NCBI RefSeq assembly: GCF_037975445.1
Contig: NZ_CP150254.1
Span: 680,001 to 744,000 of the forward strand
Length of the DNA: 64,000 nt
Reading direction: 5' to 3'
Source of the DNA: Peribacillus sp. FSL P2-0133
GTDB taxonomy: Bacteria; Bacillota; Bacilli; Bacillales; DSM-1321
In this document: piece after piece, positions 8,977-18,417 of the stretch
Numbering within the stretch: position 1 is the first letter of the stretch
Layout of the letters: each line of letters begins with the position of its first letter
The notes under the pieces: model-generated
What the model saw: only the letters and a program-made list of their open reading frames with translations
What the model was told of the DNA's origin: nothing
Databases searched by the model: none
Translations under genes and position numbers: made by a program

Positions 8977-10320
8977 ATGGCTCAAGACAGACAGATGAAG
9001 TTAGCTGCTTATCTGATTGGAACAGGCATGCATGTTGCGTCGTGGAGGCATCCGGCATCAAATCCGAATGCAAGTATCGATGTAAAAGCTTTGCAAAGAC
9101 TCTCAAAAATTGCGGAGAAAGGGAAATTTGATCTTGCCTTTGTGGCAGATAGTTTGGCCATTAATCATGAATCACATCCTCAAATACTTAATCGGTTTGA
9201 TCCGATTGTACTTATTACAGCATTAGCTGCAGCGACAGAAAAAATTGGCATTGGGGCGACAGCTTCTACAACGTACAGTGAACCTTATGTACTCGCTCGC
9301 CAATTTGCTTCTGTTGACCATATAAGCGGCGGACGGGTGGGCTGGAATGTTGTTACGACAGCTGATGCGACCGGAGAAACGGCCTTGAATTTCAGTCGCG
9401 ATAAACATTGGGCGCACGATCATCGTTATGAACGAGCGGAGGAGTTCATCGACGTTGTCCAAGGATTATGGGATTCGTGGGAAGATGATGCGTTTGTGCA
9501 TAACAAAGAAACGGGACATTTTTTTGATCCTGATAAAGTACATGAGCTTCGGCATAAAGGCAACTATTTTTCAGTTAAAGGTCCGTTGAATATTGCACGC
9601 TCGGCGCAGGGGCAGCCGGTTATTATTCAAGCGGGTGCGTCAATACCAGGGCAGCGATTAGCCGCTCGAACAGCCGAAGTCGTTTTCACTCATTGGGATA
9701 ACATTGAAGAATCGAAACGATATTATCAAGAATTAAAATCGTCTTTAATGGATTTTGGAAGAAGCGGGGAAGAGCTCCACATCCTTCACGGAATTTCCCC
9801 TATTATCGGAGAAACCGAAGAAATAGCCATTCAAAAATACAATAAACTCCAAAGTCTCGTTGACCCTTATGAGAGTTTGAAATTCGTTTCTGGTTATATG
9901 GGCAACGTAGATTTTTCAAAATATTCTTTAGATACACCAGCGAAGGATGTTGATTTTCCATCAGTAAATAGCATACAAAGTAATTTTAATGAAATGAAGA
10001 AAATTATTGATGAAGAAGACATAAAAGTCGGTGAATTATATGCGAGATTTTTCAGTCCTGCCAGACGGGATAGATTTGTCGGTACACCAGCTCAAGTAGC
10101 CGATGAAATGGAGTTATGGTTTACTGAAAAAGCTTCAGATGGCTTTATGCTTCAATTTCCACTGTTACCAGGCGACTTAGAGGATTTCGTCGAGTTGGTG
10201 GTTCCAATTTTACAGGAGAGAGGTTTGTTCCGTTTGGACTACGAAGGAGACACTCTCCGTGATCATCTTGGATTAAAGAATCCAAAAAATCGCTTTGTTA
10301 ACGAAGAAATAACAAATTAA
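8977..10320 (+). CDS. NtaA/SnaA/DszA-family FMN-dependent monooxygenase
   Basis: 447-aa LLM-class oxygenase of the NtaA/DmoA subfamily. Visible family segments are HVASWRHP near residue 20, FDLAFVADS, YSEPYVLARQFASVDHISGGRVGWNVVT, AHDHRYERAEEFIDVV, PVIIQAGASIPGQ and a C-terminal DGFMLQFPLLPGDLEDFVE. Homologues oxidise nitrilotriacetate, dimethyl sulfide, dibenzothiophene sulfone or, in B. subtilis (CmoJ, YxeK), N-acetylated S-alkyl cysteines. Its location behind MetNPQ and near an acetylase/deacylase pair favours an organosulfur substrate. It requires a separate flavin reductase, and none is present nearby. Start: ATG with AAGGAGAG. Confidence 0.85.
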   Translation: MAQDRQMKLAAYLIGTGMHVASWRHPASNPNASIDVKALQRLSKIAEKGKFDLAFVADSLAINHESHPQILNRFDPIVLITALAAATEKIGIGATASTTYSEPYVLARQFASVDHISGGRVGWNVVTTADATGETALNFSRDKHWAHDHRYERAEEFIDVVQGLWDSWEDDAFVHNKETGHFFDPDKVHELRHKGNYFSVKGPLNIARSAQGQPVIIQAGASIPGQRLAARTAEVVFTHWDNIEESKRYYQELKSSLMDFGRSGEELHILHGISPIIGETEEIAIQKYNKLQSLVDPYESLKFVSGYMGNVDFSKYSLDTPAKDVDFPSVNSIQSNFNEMKKIIDEEDIKVGELYARFFSPARRDRFVGTPAQVADEMELWFTEKASDGFMLQFPLLPGDLEDFVELVVPILQERGLFRLDYEGDTLRDHLGLKNPKNRFVNEEITN

Positions 10321-10400
10321 TGGGAATAAGGGATTAAATTACTCGCATTTTCATTAGAATCCATCAAATAAAGTCATATATAAGGGAAGGACAAGGGAAA

Positions 10401-10438
10401 GAGGGACTATGGAGAAATCCTAGTCCCTCAAATTCTTT
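10401..10438 (+). terminator. Terminator-like hairpin after the sulfur block
   Basis: A perfect 9-bp stem, GAGGGACTA (10401-10409) with TAGTCCCTC (10421-10429), and an 11-base loop, followed by a pyrimidine-rich but not pure-T tail. It sits between the plus-strand sulfur genes and the convergent gdh, so it could serve both strands. Confidence 0.55.
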
Positions 10439-10514
10439 CTCCTATCCATATACATAAAGGTCTCTTGTTTATAGAAGGGAAATATCAACAGCTACTAAAA
10501 CTAACAAGTTAAGT

Positions 10515-11303
<789 letters not shown>

Positions 11304-11318
11304 TCATCGCTCCTTTGA

Positions 11319-12170
11319 CTATTCTTTTGTGAAGCCGATCATGACTCCGCCAGCAATTACGAGTACACACCCGATGATGACGAAGGCCATTTGCTTTTTG
11401 GATTTTTTCTCTCCTAAAAGAAAGATGCCGCCTAAAGTGGAAATGACGATTCCCATTTGGGAAAATGAAAATGCGATGGCAACGCCCACCTTTGGATTAG
11501 CAAGCAGGAGACCGATATTACCGACTGCCCACATCAATCCGGTTAGAATATTACGCCTAGCATACTTATTAAACGGTTTATGTTTGATGGAAAGGAGCAG
11601 GGCAGCCAGGAACATGCCGATTGCTTGCGGCAGGATCGCCGACCATCCGTCAACTTCATTCCATCTGACAACAATGACATATGTAACATAACCCACCGTC
11701 GAAATGGCAAGATAAAAAACCCCTTTTTTCATGTTTCCCGCTTTTTTGTTATCACCATCGCCGTAGCTCGTCAGCAAGACACCTGTAATTAAACAGATTA
11801 TTGCAACAATGCCGATGATGACTGTTATCCTGTCATTCCATTCCCTGAAAATGATAACCGCAAAAAATGTATTTCCTAGAATTTGCAGTCCTGTTGAGAT
11901 TGGAACGGTTTTCGATACCCCGATTTCCTTGACGCTATTGAATTGAAATAACTGCCCGAATGCCCAGCCTATCCCGGAAATGATGCCGACAATCCACACT
12001 AGACTGCTCCATTCCGGCGGATTGACGAAAGACATCATAATGGCGAAAAGTAATGAACCGATTGTAATGCCAAGCGTTTGATTATAAGAGTTGCCTCCGA
12101 GTTTTTCGGAAACAAGCACTAAGCTGCCCCATGTCAATGCAGGGAGTAGCGCAAAGAGAAAACCTTCCAC
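11319..12170 (-). CDS. glcU: GRP-type glucose uptake protein GlcU
   Basis: 283-aa membrane protein with ten predicted helices of the glucose/ribose porter (GRP) family in the DMT superfamily. It begins MEGFLFALLPALTWGS and includes STGLQILGNTFFAVIIFREW, GNMKKGVFYLAISTVGYVTYV and GLMWAVGNIGLL, all family hallmarks. It imports glucose by a non-PTS route, supplying the neighbouring glucose dehydrogenase. The ATG has an AGGAGATG site upstream. The gene precedes gdh in one operon. Confidence 0.9.
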   Translation of the reverse strand: MEGFLFALLPALTWGSLVLVSEKLGGNSYNQTLGITIGSLLFAIMMSFVNPPEWSSLVWIVGIISGIGWAFGQLFQFNSVKEIGVSKTVPISTGLQILGNTFFAVIIFREWNDRITVIIGIVAIICLITGVLLTSYGDGDNKKAGNMKKGVFYLAISTVGYVTYVIVVRWNEVDGWSAILPQAIGMFLAALLLSIKHKPFNKYARRNILTGLMWAVGNIGLLLANPKVGVAIAFSFSQMGIVISTLGGIFLLGEKKSKKQMAFVIIGCVLVIAGGVMIGFTKE

Positions 12171-12384
12171 AAAATTTCATCTCCTAAACTAAAAAACAAT
12201 GTTTTAATGAATATAAAATAGGTAGTTAGCAAGCTATTGAATGTATTTAGAGTTTTCCCTTTACCCGGGAAAGAAAAACATGGTTTTAATTTACCAATTT
12301 GTCATTTTATTTTTCAGGGTGGAAACAATGAAATAATAAGTGGTTTATGGTACTTTTAATTTAAAAATAGTTAGGAGAAATAGT

Positions 12385-12945
12385 ATGACGACACTGAATG
12401 AATGGTTTGAAAAGGGGATTCCTGCTAAAGAATTTGTAGCTTCGATGAAAGTTCATAAAGAAAACTTACAATCGATTCAGGAGGGTTTTTCCATTTCTGC
12501 AGAGGACCAAGGGTTCTTTGATGAATTAAAGACGAAGGAACTTCGAGCCATTGTCATTACTGAAGACTGGTGCGGAGATGCGATGATGAATATTCCTATA
12601 TTGCTGAATATATCTGAAGCGGCAAATATTGAAACTCGCATGGTTTTACGAGATCAAAATCTTGAACTGATGGATCAATACTTAACGAATGGAACAGCGC
12701 GTTCGATCCCTATTTTTATATTCATTGATAATAATGGTGAAGAAAAAGCTGTTTGGGGACCTCGTGCACCAAAGGTACAAGAGTACGTAATGGAGTTGAG
12801 GTCTGACCTGCCGGCCAAGGATGATGAACGTTTCGAGGCAGAGCAAAAAGCAGTTATTAAAAAGATAACTGCGGCTTTTGCTGAAGAAAAGCACCTGTGG
12901 GACGAAGTATACAGCAGCATCAAGGAAGCATTGGGGAACTGTTGA
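12385..12945 (+). CDS. Thioredoxin-like protein
   Basis: 186-aa protein whose central part (about residues 55-125) has a thioredoxin-like fold. It carries EDWCGDAMMNIP in place of the WCGPC active site, so it has one cysteine of the pair (WCGDA), and a cis-proline region RSIPIFIFID. Many Bacillaceae encode such 'thioredoxin family' proteins of unknown role. The frame opens at 12340, but the ATG at 12385 has a TTAGGAG site and begins the conserved region. It stands alone, between the divergent glcU and a convergent regulator gene. A classical dithiol-disulfide function is doubtful because the second cysteine is missing. Confidence 0.75.
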   Translation: MTTLNEWFEKGIPAKEFVASMKVHKENLQSIQEGFSISAEDQGFFDELKTKELRAIVITEDWCGDAMMNIPILLNISEAANIETRMVLRDQNLELMDQYLTNGTARSIPIFIFIDNNGEEKAVWGPRAPKVQEYVMELRSDLPAKDDERFEAEQKAVIKKITAAFAEEKHLWDEVYSSIKEALGNC

Positions 12946-13020
12946 CAGCGGGTATGGCACTTTTTGACCTGTCCAAAAAAAGAGTGGTAAACCCATTTTA
13001 GAGTTTCTTCCATAATGAAT

Positions 13021-13121
13021 GGCTGTTTCAAAACGGAGATTGCAACCTGATTGGTTGAATATATAGATACGTTTCCATCTATAGAATTCACCGTTCTTGA
13101 GTCCATGGTTTTGGAACAGCC
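13021..13121. repeat. 101-bp element with 14-bp terminal inverted repeats (MITE-like)
   Basis: The ends GGCTGTTTCAAAAC (13021-13034) and GTTTTGGAACAGCC (13108-13121) are inverted repeats matching at 13 of 14 positions. The inside has no coding potential. GGCTGTTYCAAAA ends resemble those of some insertion sequences. No target-site duplication is obvious. The alternative is a long-loop terminator for the convergent flanking genes, since a T-rich run follows. Copy number in the genome would decide. Confidence 0.45.
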
Positions 13122-13131
13122 TTTTCATTTT

Positions 13132-13677
13132 TTATGATTCTGGAATAATTGTAACGCCGATTGTTCGAATAGGAGAGTCTTGTTTAGCACTTTGATTCGT
13201 AGCTTTGTAGTATTTTAACATTAAATCGTTCAATTCATTTTGGAAGTTAATAAAGCTTTCATCATCAAGCTTTAGTTCTAAAAGGGAAAAGGTTGAGCCA
13301 TCCTCCGCGCAGTCTCTTTCTTCTAATTTATTAAGATAGTTTTGATATTGAGTCATAAGGGATAATTGATAATAAGAAAAATAATTCACCTTTTTTTCAT
13401 TAGAAGATTTTTTCCATTCTTCCCCGCTAAGTCGCGCTTCTTCTTCATTTAAAACATAGTATTTTTCGGAAACGGATCTCACTTTTTTCTCTTTTACAAT
13501 GCGAATGACCCCTGAATCCAACAGAACCTGTATATGTCTATATAATGTTGCTTGGGGTACATCTTTAATGATTTTTAACATTTCCAATGGTGTTAAGCCA
13601 TTTTCCCTGTTTCTCATTAAAGCTTGGGTAATCTTTATTCTTACAGGATGCATTAAAATTTCAGCTTTATTAATCAT
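13132..13677 (-). CDS. Winged-helix transcriptional regulator (ArsR-like)
   Basis: About 181-aa DNA-binding protein. An N-terminal winged helix spans residues 5-75 (ILMHPVRIKITQAL, then LTPLEMLKIIKDVPQATLYRHIQVLLDSGVI, then the wing around VKEKKVRSVSEKYY). A C-terminal helical domain of unknown ligand follows. The frame is open from 13740, but the ATG at 13677 has a perfect GAGGAG site six bases upstream. It is transcribed away from the ABC-exporter/NRPS locus and shares its 400-bp upstream region, which contains palindromes. It is therefore a natural candidate for the regulator of that locus. This is inference from position only. Confidence 0.8.
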   Translation of the reverse strand: MINKAEILMHPVRIKITQALMRNRENGLTPLEMLKIIKDVPQATLYRHIQVLLDSGVIRIVKEKKVRSVSEKYYVLNEEEARLSGEEWKKSSNEKKVNYFSYYQLSLMTQYQNYLNKLEERDCAEDGSTFSLLELKLDDESFINFQNELNDLMLKYYKATNQSAKQDSPIRTIGVTIIPES

Positions 13678-13740
13678 CTTATTCTCCTCACATTGGAAAT
13701 TATAACTGGATAATTTCCAATCAATTTTAATGTTGGCCAT

Positions 13741-14078
13741 GAATAATTAGTTTAATTCATCATATATTGTAATGTTTGAATCATTTTCATTTAAATAAAA
13801 ATGACACGGTTTGAAAAATAATATTACAGAAATATTTTTTCGAAGTAAATAATAAGCCTTTTCAAATAAGTGTAAAAAAATAATGTCTTCATGAAATAAA
13901 ATTTAATAAATAACACTATATTTTTATTATTATTCATTGTGATAATATTATCATTATAAATAACAATAAAAACTAAAACAATATTTTATTAAAGAAAAAA
14001 ATAGGTGCAAAATTCCATTTTGCATGTTATCATTATCGATAATGATAATAATATTTCGTTTTCAGAGGAGTGGTATAT
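13741..14078. other. AT-rich divergent control region
   Basis: About 340 bp of very AT-rich DNA between the regulator and the exporter genes. A perfect 14-bp palindrome TGATAATATTATCA lies at 13940-13953, and a longer palindrome lies over the promoter (next entry). No open frame of note on either strand. Confidence 0.7.
14020..14050 (+). promoter_or_regulatory. Promoter overlapped by a 22-bp perfect palindrome (operator 1)
   Basis: A -35-like TTGCAT (14020-14025) and a -10-like GATAAT (14044-14049) are separated by 18 bp. The palindrome occupies 14027-14048: left arm TTATCATTATC and right arm GATAATGATAA, perfectly complementary. The 18-base stretch 14033-14050 recurs identically at 18942-18959 before the NRPS operon. 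Covering the spacer and -10 is the usual arrangement for a repressor. The hexamers face outward, unlike a classical Fur box. Confidence 0.65.
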
Positions 14079-14318
14079 ATGGAATTGCATTATGGATGGA
14101 ACGAATTGAAAGATATTGATTTCATGTCTATTCTGCCGATTATTTTACCGGTAATTGCTATTGGAATGATTTTAGTGCTTATAGCATTAATTGATTTATA
14201 CAGAAATCGAAAGACGAGGAAAAATGTTTTATTGTGGACACTCATCATTATTTTTGCAAATACTATCGGTCCAATTCTGTATTTCGTTATTGGTAGAAAG
14301 GACAGTGAAAGAATATGA
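14079..14318 (+). CDS. Small membrane protein with PLDc_N-like domain, exporter partner
   Basis: 79-aa protein with two predicted membrane helices (about residues 15-38 and 50-70) separated by a short basic loop (YRNRKTRKN) and followed by GPILYFVIGRKD. This helix-loop-helix with ...GPxxYFxxGR is the phospholipase D N-terminal-type (PLDc_N) domain found alone in many Firmicutes next to ABC exporters. ATG 14079 has an AGAGGAG site eight bases upstream; an upstream GTG in frame is less likely. Its stop overlaps the next ATPase start by four bases. As far as I recall, the lugdunin locus also has a small protein (LugI) before its two ABC pairs. Role in export or self-protection is inferred. Confidence 0.75.
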   Translation: MELHYGWNELKDIDFMSILPIILPVIAIGMILVLIALIDLYRNRKTRKNVLLWTLIIIFANTIGPILYFVIGRKDSERI

Positions 14319-15220
14319 AATTAGAGATTAAAAATGTTACAAAAAAATTCAAAGAAAAAACAGCGGTCAGTAATTTTTCAATGGAACTTCAATCAGGGGA
14401 ATGTGTTGGATTGATAGGGCCAAATGGGGCTGGTAAATCGACACTAATAAAAGTGATTTCAGATATTATAGATCCAAGTATGGGAGAAGTATTGCTTGAT
14501 GGTAAGAAAATTTCAAAAATGAAAAAGGAAATAGGCTATTTACCACAATACCCAAACTTCTTTCAATGGATGACTGCCAAAGAGACCCTCACTTTCATGG
14601 GTCAGCTCTCAGGTATCAAGAGGGAAGAATTATTAAGCGGCATTCCAGAGATATTGTCAAAAGTGGGGTTGAGCGGGGAAGAGAACTCCAAAGTGCGGAC
14701 TTTTTCAGGCGGAATGAAACAAAGGCTTGGAATTGCACAGGCGCTGTTACATAAACCAGCATTGATTGTCATGGATGAACCGGTTTCTGCATTGGATCCA
14801 ATCGGCCGAAGAGAAGTGTTAAACATCATAAAAGATATAAAGAAAGATACGACAATTTTATTATCGACGCATATATTAAGCGATGCAGAAGAAATATGTG
14901 AGAGGTTTGTCATTATAAAAAGTGGTAAAAAAATTGAGGACACAACAATGTCGGAATTATTAAACAGGAATAGCGGAAATAAAATCAATGTCGACATAAC
15001 CTCTAAAAGTCAAAAATGGATTGAAAACGTTAAAAGCTTGAACTTTGTCAAAGGTGTAGAGGTAATGGGAAATAAATTGAAGATAGAAGTGGAAAATATT
15101 GAGTCAAACAAGAATATGTTACTGGCGAATGCTTTAGAGCATAATGTTGATCTTGTAAGGTTCGAAATAGATAACGATACATTGGAAGAGATATTCTTAA
15201 AATTGGTGGTGGAAAAATGA
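14315..15220 (+). CDS. ABC transporter ATP-binding protein (first exporter pair)
   Basis: 301-aa ATPase of the antibiotic/peptide export type (BcrA/CcmA-like). Walker A is GPNGAGKST, the Q loop is YLPQYPNFF, the signature is FSGGMKQRLGIAQAL, Walker B is LIVMDEPVSALDP, and the switch is LSTHIL. A C-terminal extension of about 85 residues follows the nucleotide-binding domain. It overlaps its neighbours by four bases at both ends. With the next gene it would form an exporter for the peptide made by the downstream synthetases, or protect the producer from it. Confidence 0.87.
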   Translation: MKLEIKNVTKKFKEKTAVSNFSMELQSGECVGLIGPNGAGKSTLIKVISDIIDPSMGEVLLDGKKISKMKKEIGYLPQYPNFFQWMTAKETLTFMGQLSGIKREELLSGIPEILSKVGLSGEENSKVRTFSGGMKQRLGIAQALLHKPALIVMDEPVSALDPIGRREVLNIIKDIKKDTTILLSTHILSDAEEICERFVIIKSGKKIEDTTMSELLNRNSGNKINVDITSKSQKWIENVKSLNFVKGVEVMGNKLKIEVENIESNKNMLLANALEHNVDLVRFEIDNDTLEEIFLKLVVEK

Positions 15221-16005
15221 ATAATTTTGCCGTTTTAGCTAAAAAGGAATTTGTTCAGATGTTACGTGAATATAAAGTGATTTGGCTGCCGCTTGTATTT
15301 ATATTTTTAGGAATAACTCAACCAGTCGTAAGCTATTATTTACCTTCAATATTAGAGGCACTGGGCGGGGGCCAAGGGATCACCATTGATCCAAGCATGG
15401 CTGCCCAAAAAGGCGGCGAAGTTCTTGCTAGTACCTTAGGGTCTCAATTCGATCAGCTAGGGGTCATGATCATCATCGTTTCCATGATGGGAGTCGTACA
15501 ATCCGATAAAGCAAATGGAATGCTGGCTTTCATTCTTACAAGGCCAGTGACGGTTGGATCTTATATAAGCGGGAAAATCATTTCCAATTATCTGTTTGTT
15601 GCCTGCAGTGTAGCATTGGGATATTTGGTTTCATATCTGTATGTAGTTTTTTTGTTTACGAGTGTTGATTTTGGGGATTTAGTAGTGGCTTTGCTGTTCT
15701 ATCTGCTGTGGATCCTATTTATCGTTTCATTCACGACGATGATCAGTACCATTTTTAATAGTCAGGGTATTATTGCATTAATTTCGATAGTATTTCTCCT
15801 CGGCTGTAGAATCATAGTTGGGTTAAGTCCGGTTATAGACAATGTGAATCCGGCAAGCATGAGTAAACATGCCATGGAAGTACTGATTTTAGGCACAGTC
15901 AATTCACAGGCGATTTGGGGTGCAATAGCGGCACTTGCGTTAACGGCAGTAACGATATTGGTAACGAATATATGGATTTCAAAAAAGAAATTCAATAACG
16001 AGTAA
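15217..16005 (+). CDS. ABC-2-type permease (first exporter pair)
   Basis: 262-aa membrane protein with six predicted helices. It begins with the ABC-2 N-terminal pattern VLAKKEFVQMLREYKVIWLP, contains VQSDKANGMLAFILTRPVTVGSYISGKI (coupling region around residues 95-125), and ends with a helix and a lysine-rich tail. The start ATG overlaps the ATPase stop. It forms the membrane half of an ABC exporter with the preceding ATPase. The location just upstream of a peptide synthetase operon indicates export or immunity. Confidence 0.82.
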   Translation: MNNFAVLAKKEFVQMLREYKVIWLPLVFIFLGITQPVVSYYLPSILEALGGGQGITIDPSMAAQKGGEVLASTLGSQFDQLGVMIIIVSMMGVVQSDKANGMLAFILTRPVTVGSYISGKIISNYLFVACSVALGYLVSYLYVVFLFTSVDFGDLVVALLFYLLWILFIVSFTTMISTIFNSQGIIALISIVFLLGCRIIVGLSPVIDNVNPASMSKHAMEVLILGTVNSQAIWGAIAALALTAVTILVTNIWISKKKFNNE

Positions 16006-16054
16006 GTTGGGGATGGAAATGTGTTAATCATGAAGTGATGGGAGGATGATAACT

Positions 16055-16771
16055 TTGTTAAGCATCACAGATTTAGAGAAAAGCTACTCGGCCAAGAAGA
16101 TTTTGAATGGTGTAAATCTAGAAATCAAAAAAGGGGAAATCTTAGGTTTTATAGGGGCAAATGGTGCAGGGAAAACCACGACGCTGAATATTATTACGGG
16201 TATTTTAGATTCTGAAAATGGAAAGGTTGAAATAAATGGCCTTACCAAAGAAGACGGCATAGAATATAAAAAACAATTTTTCTTCATCCCTGATACTATC
16301 AATGTTTTTAACAATGTTTCGGGATTTGATTGGATTCGTTTCTTGATGAACCTATATGGAAATGATGACAAAGAACGTTTGGGGAAATATATCAATCGGT
16401 TTGGGATGCAGGAGTCCATTAAAAAGCCAATGGGAAGTTATTCTTATGGAATGATGCATAAGGTATCCCTGATAGCGGCTTTTACCATTAATCCCCCGAT
16501 CATCATTATGGATGAACCGTTAAATGGATTAGACCCAAACGCCGTTTTAGTTTTTAAGGGGTTAATCAAACAATATGTTGAAACGGGCGGTACAGTGTTT
16601 TTCTCGACGCATCTGCTGGATGTGGCAGAGAAAATTTGTAATACAGTGGCTATTTTAAAAGAGGGGAAAATCATCCTGCATGATGAAATACAAAATATAA
16701 TAGGTGAAAGTTCATTAGAATCTACCTTTATGGAGGCTCAGGTATATGAAGGAAAAACTTCAGTTAACTAG
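16055..16771 (+). CDS. ABC transporter ATP-binding protein (second exporter pair)
   Basis: About 238-aa ATPase. Walker A is GANGAGKTT, the signature region is SYGMMHKVSLIAAF (divergent from the standard LSGGQ), Walker B is IIIMDEPLNGLDP, and the switch is FSTHLL. This SYG signature is usual in BcrA/SalX-like bacteriocin-immunity ATPases. ATG at 16046 immediately follows the GGGAGG site and is too close; TTG at 16055 is eight bases from it and is preferred. The 3' end overlaps the following permease by 26 bases. It forms a second ABC system in the same unit. Confidence 0.83.
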   Translation: MLSITDLEKSYSAKKILNGVNLEIKKGEILGFIGANGAGKTTTLNIITGILDSENGKVEINGLTKEDGIEYKKQFFFIPDTINVFNNVSGFDWIRFLMNLYGNDDKERLGKYINRFGMQESIKKPMGSYSYGMMHKVSLIAAFTINPPIIIMDEPLNGLDPNAVLVFKGLIKQYVETGGTVFFSTHLLDVAEKICNTVAILKEGKIILHDEIQNIIGESSLESTFMEAQVYEGKTSVN

Positions 16772-18338
16772 ATTTTTCATTTCTTCCTTCTATAAAATGC
16801 CCAAGCAGACAATGTTGCAGGCTGTACTGATAATAGCCGTTTTTTATATGTTTTTGCAGCTGACTGTCGTAAACGCTTTTGTTTATTTTCTTGGAGATAC
16901 CGAGGTCTTCTTGTTTTATAATGTAACGATTTCTAGCATTCTCGTCTTTGCGTTGGTTTGCTATTTGTCCACATCACAAATATTTGCGTATTATGAATTT
17001 AAAGTGTTGGCGCCTCTGCCACTCACCTATAAAGAAATATCAAGGGCTAAGGTGTTAAGTAGCTTATGGGTCCCCATCATCTTATCAATGGTAATCCAGG
17101 TGCCAACAATAGGCTTCTTGATATTCGATCTAAAGTTTATGGAAGCGTTTAAATTATTCATATTTTTACCGATTGTCAATGGTTTAACGGCTTTGCTCCT
17201 GCTTTTTATCTTATCGTGCATTAATAGGTATTATTATAGATTCAAAAATAAAGTAGCATACTTAATGGTGAACATTGCTGTCATCCTCATGCTTGCGATT
17301 ATTTCCATTGTATATTTTGCTGGAAAATCATCGATTGCCATATCAAAGGTCATCTCGGAAATAGATTTGAATTCTTTTGAAGGGCTTAAAAACTCGTTGG
17401 AATCCATAATGGGACATATGTTTGAAACCGCAAATATGATTCCAGTGATTAAGTGGATTCTGGATGCTTTTGTATCAAATGAAATAACAGTTCAATTTAT
17501 TATTATTTATATTTCGATACTAGTAATTGGTTTCCTATTGTATTCATTTATTATAGAAAACATTTCCGTTAATTATTTCAAAAACGGGTTATTGGGAAAT
17601 AACAAAGCGAATATGAAAAACTCAAAGGTTAATATATCAAAAAATCAATGGAGTAACTATTTACAAAGAGAGATATGGATCATTAAGTCTGAAGCATATT
17701 TTAAGATGCAAATCGCTTTAGGTCTTTTATTGCCGCCAGTCTTTTCACTTGTCATGTTATTGCTGATTCAGAATGAAGTGTTCCCGAATTATTTGAATAT
17801 AACGAAAGAGGGAGTCTTTGATAAATACTTTTCATATTCGATCCTTTTCTTGTGCTGTATTAATAATATAAGCGGAACCCCATATTCAAGAGAAGGGAAA
17901 TATCATTATTTACTGAAAAGTGCCCCTTTTGATGAAAAATATGTTTATTTTTCTAAAGTGATATTTTCATCAATAATAGGAATTATAGCCGTATTGATCA
18001 GCTTTATGATATTTGCAGTTTTTGGCTATTGGGAAATGGAAAATGCAGTCATGTTATTAATTACTTCTTGTTTAGTGGTTTGCTATAATCTTCTAACACC
18101 ATTATATGATATGAAAAATCCAAGTATAGAATGGGAGAACCCATCTGCTGCCATTAAATCAAACCCCAATGTATTAATAAGCCTGCTTTATGGATTGCCA
18201 TTATTAATCATGGTTACAGCCATTCATTTTGGCTTGGTTTGGTTCAGTGTCCAACCCCTGATGGGAGCTCTCATAATATTAATGATCGTAATAGCGATCA
18301 ATTCCGTTTTGATTAATAGGTTGAAATATAATTTATGA
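16746..18338 (+). CDS. Large ABC permease (second exporter pair)
   Basis: 530-aa polytopic membrane protein with about twelve predicted helices in two halves separated by a charged loop (about residues 275-310). This is typical of large bacteriocin-immunity-type ABC permeases (YtrF/BcrB-like or 'ABC-2 permease' of over 500 aa). I recognise no close family. The start ATG has a GGAGG site inside the end of the ATPase gene, implying coupled translation. With the preceding ATPase it probably moves or senses the NRPS product at the membrane. Confidence 0.75.
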   Translation: MKEKLQLTRFFISSFYKMPKQTMLQAVLIIAVFYMFLQLTVVNAFVYFLGDTEVFLFYNVTISSILVFALVCYLSTSQIFAYYEFKVLAPLPLTYKEISRAKVLSSLWVPIILSMVIQVPTIGFLIFDLKFMEAFKLFIFLPIVNGLTALLLLFILSCINRYYYRFKNKVAYLMVNIAVILMLAIISIVYFAGKSSIAISKVISEIDLNSFEGLKNSLESIMGHMFETANMIPVIKWILDAFVSNEITVQFIIIYISILVIGFLLYSFIIENISVNYFKNGLLGNNKANMKNSKVNISKNQWSNYLQREIWIIKSEAYFKMQIALGLLLPPVFSLVMLLLIQNEVFPNYLNITKEGVFDKYFSYSILFLCCINNISGTPYSREGKYHYLLKSAPFDEKYVYFSKVIFSSIIGIIAVLISFMIFAVFGYWEMENAVMLLITSCLVVCYNLLTPLYDMKNPSIEWENPSAAIKSNPNVLISLLYGLPLLIMVTAIHFGLVWFSVQPLMGALIILMIVIAINSVLINRLKYNL

Positions 18339-18417
18339 AAGTCGTTATATTAGAAAAGTATATAAAGGAAGTACAGAAAATCGGCACTAAATAAATTTAA
18401 AAAAGGAGTGTCTTATT

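Noticed and set aside
12675-13128. Minus-strand open frames opposite the thioredoxin-like gene
   Set aside because: They overlap the conserved thioredoxin-like coding region and the inverted-repeat element, and show no family signature.
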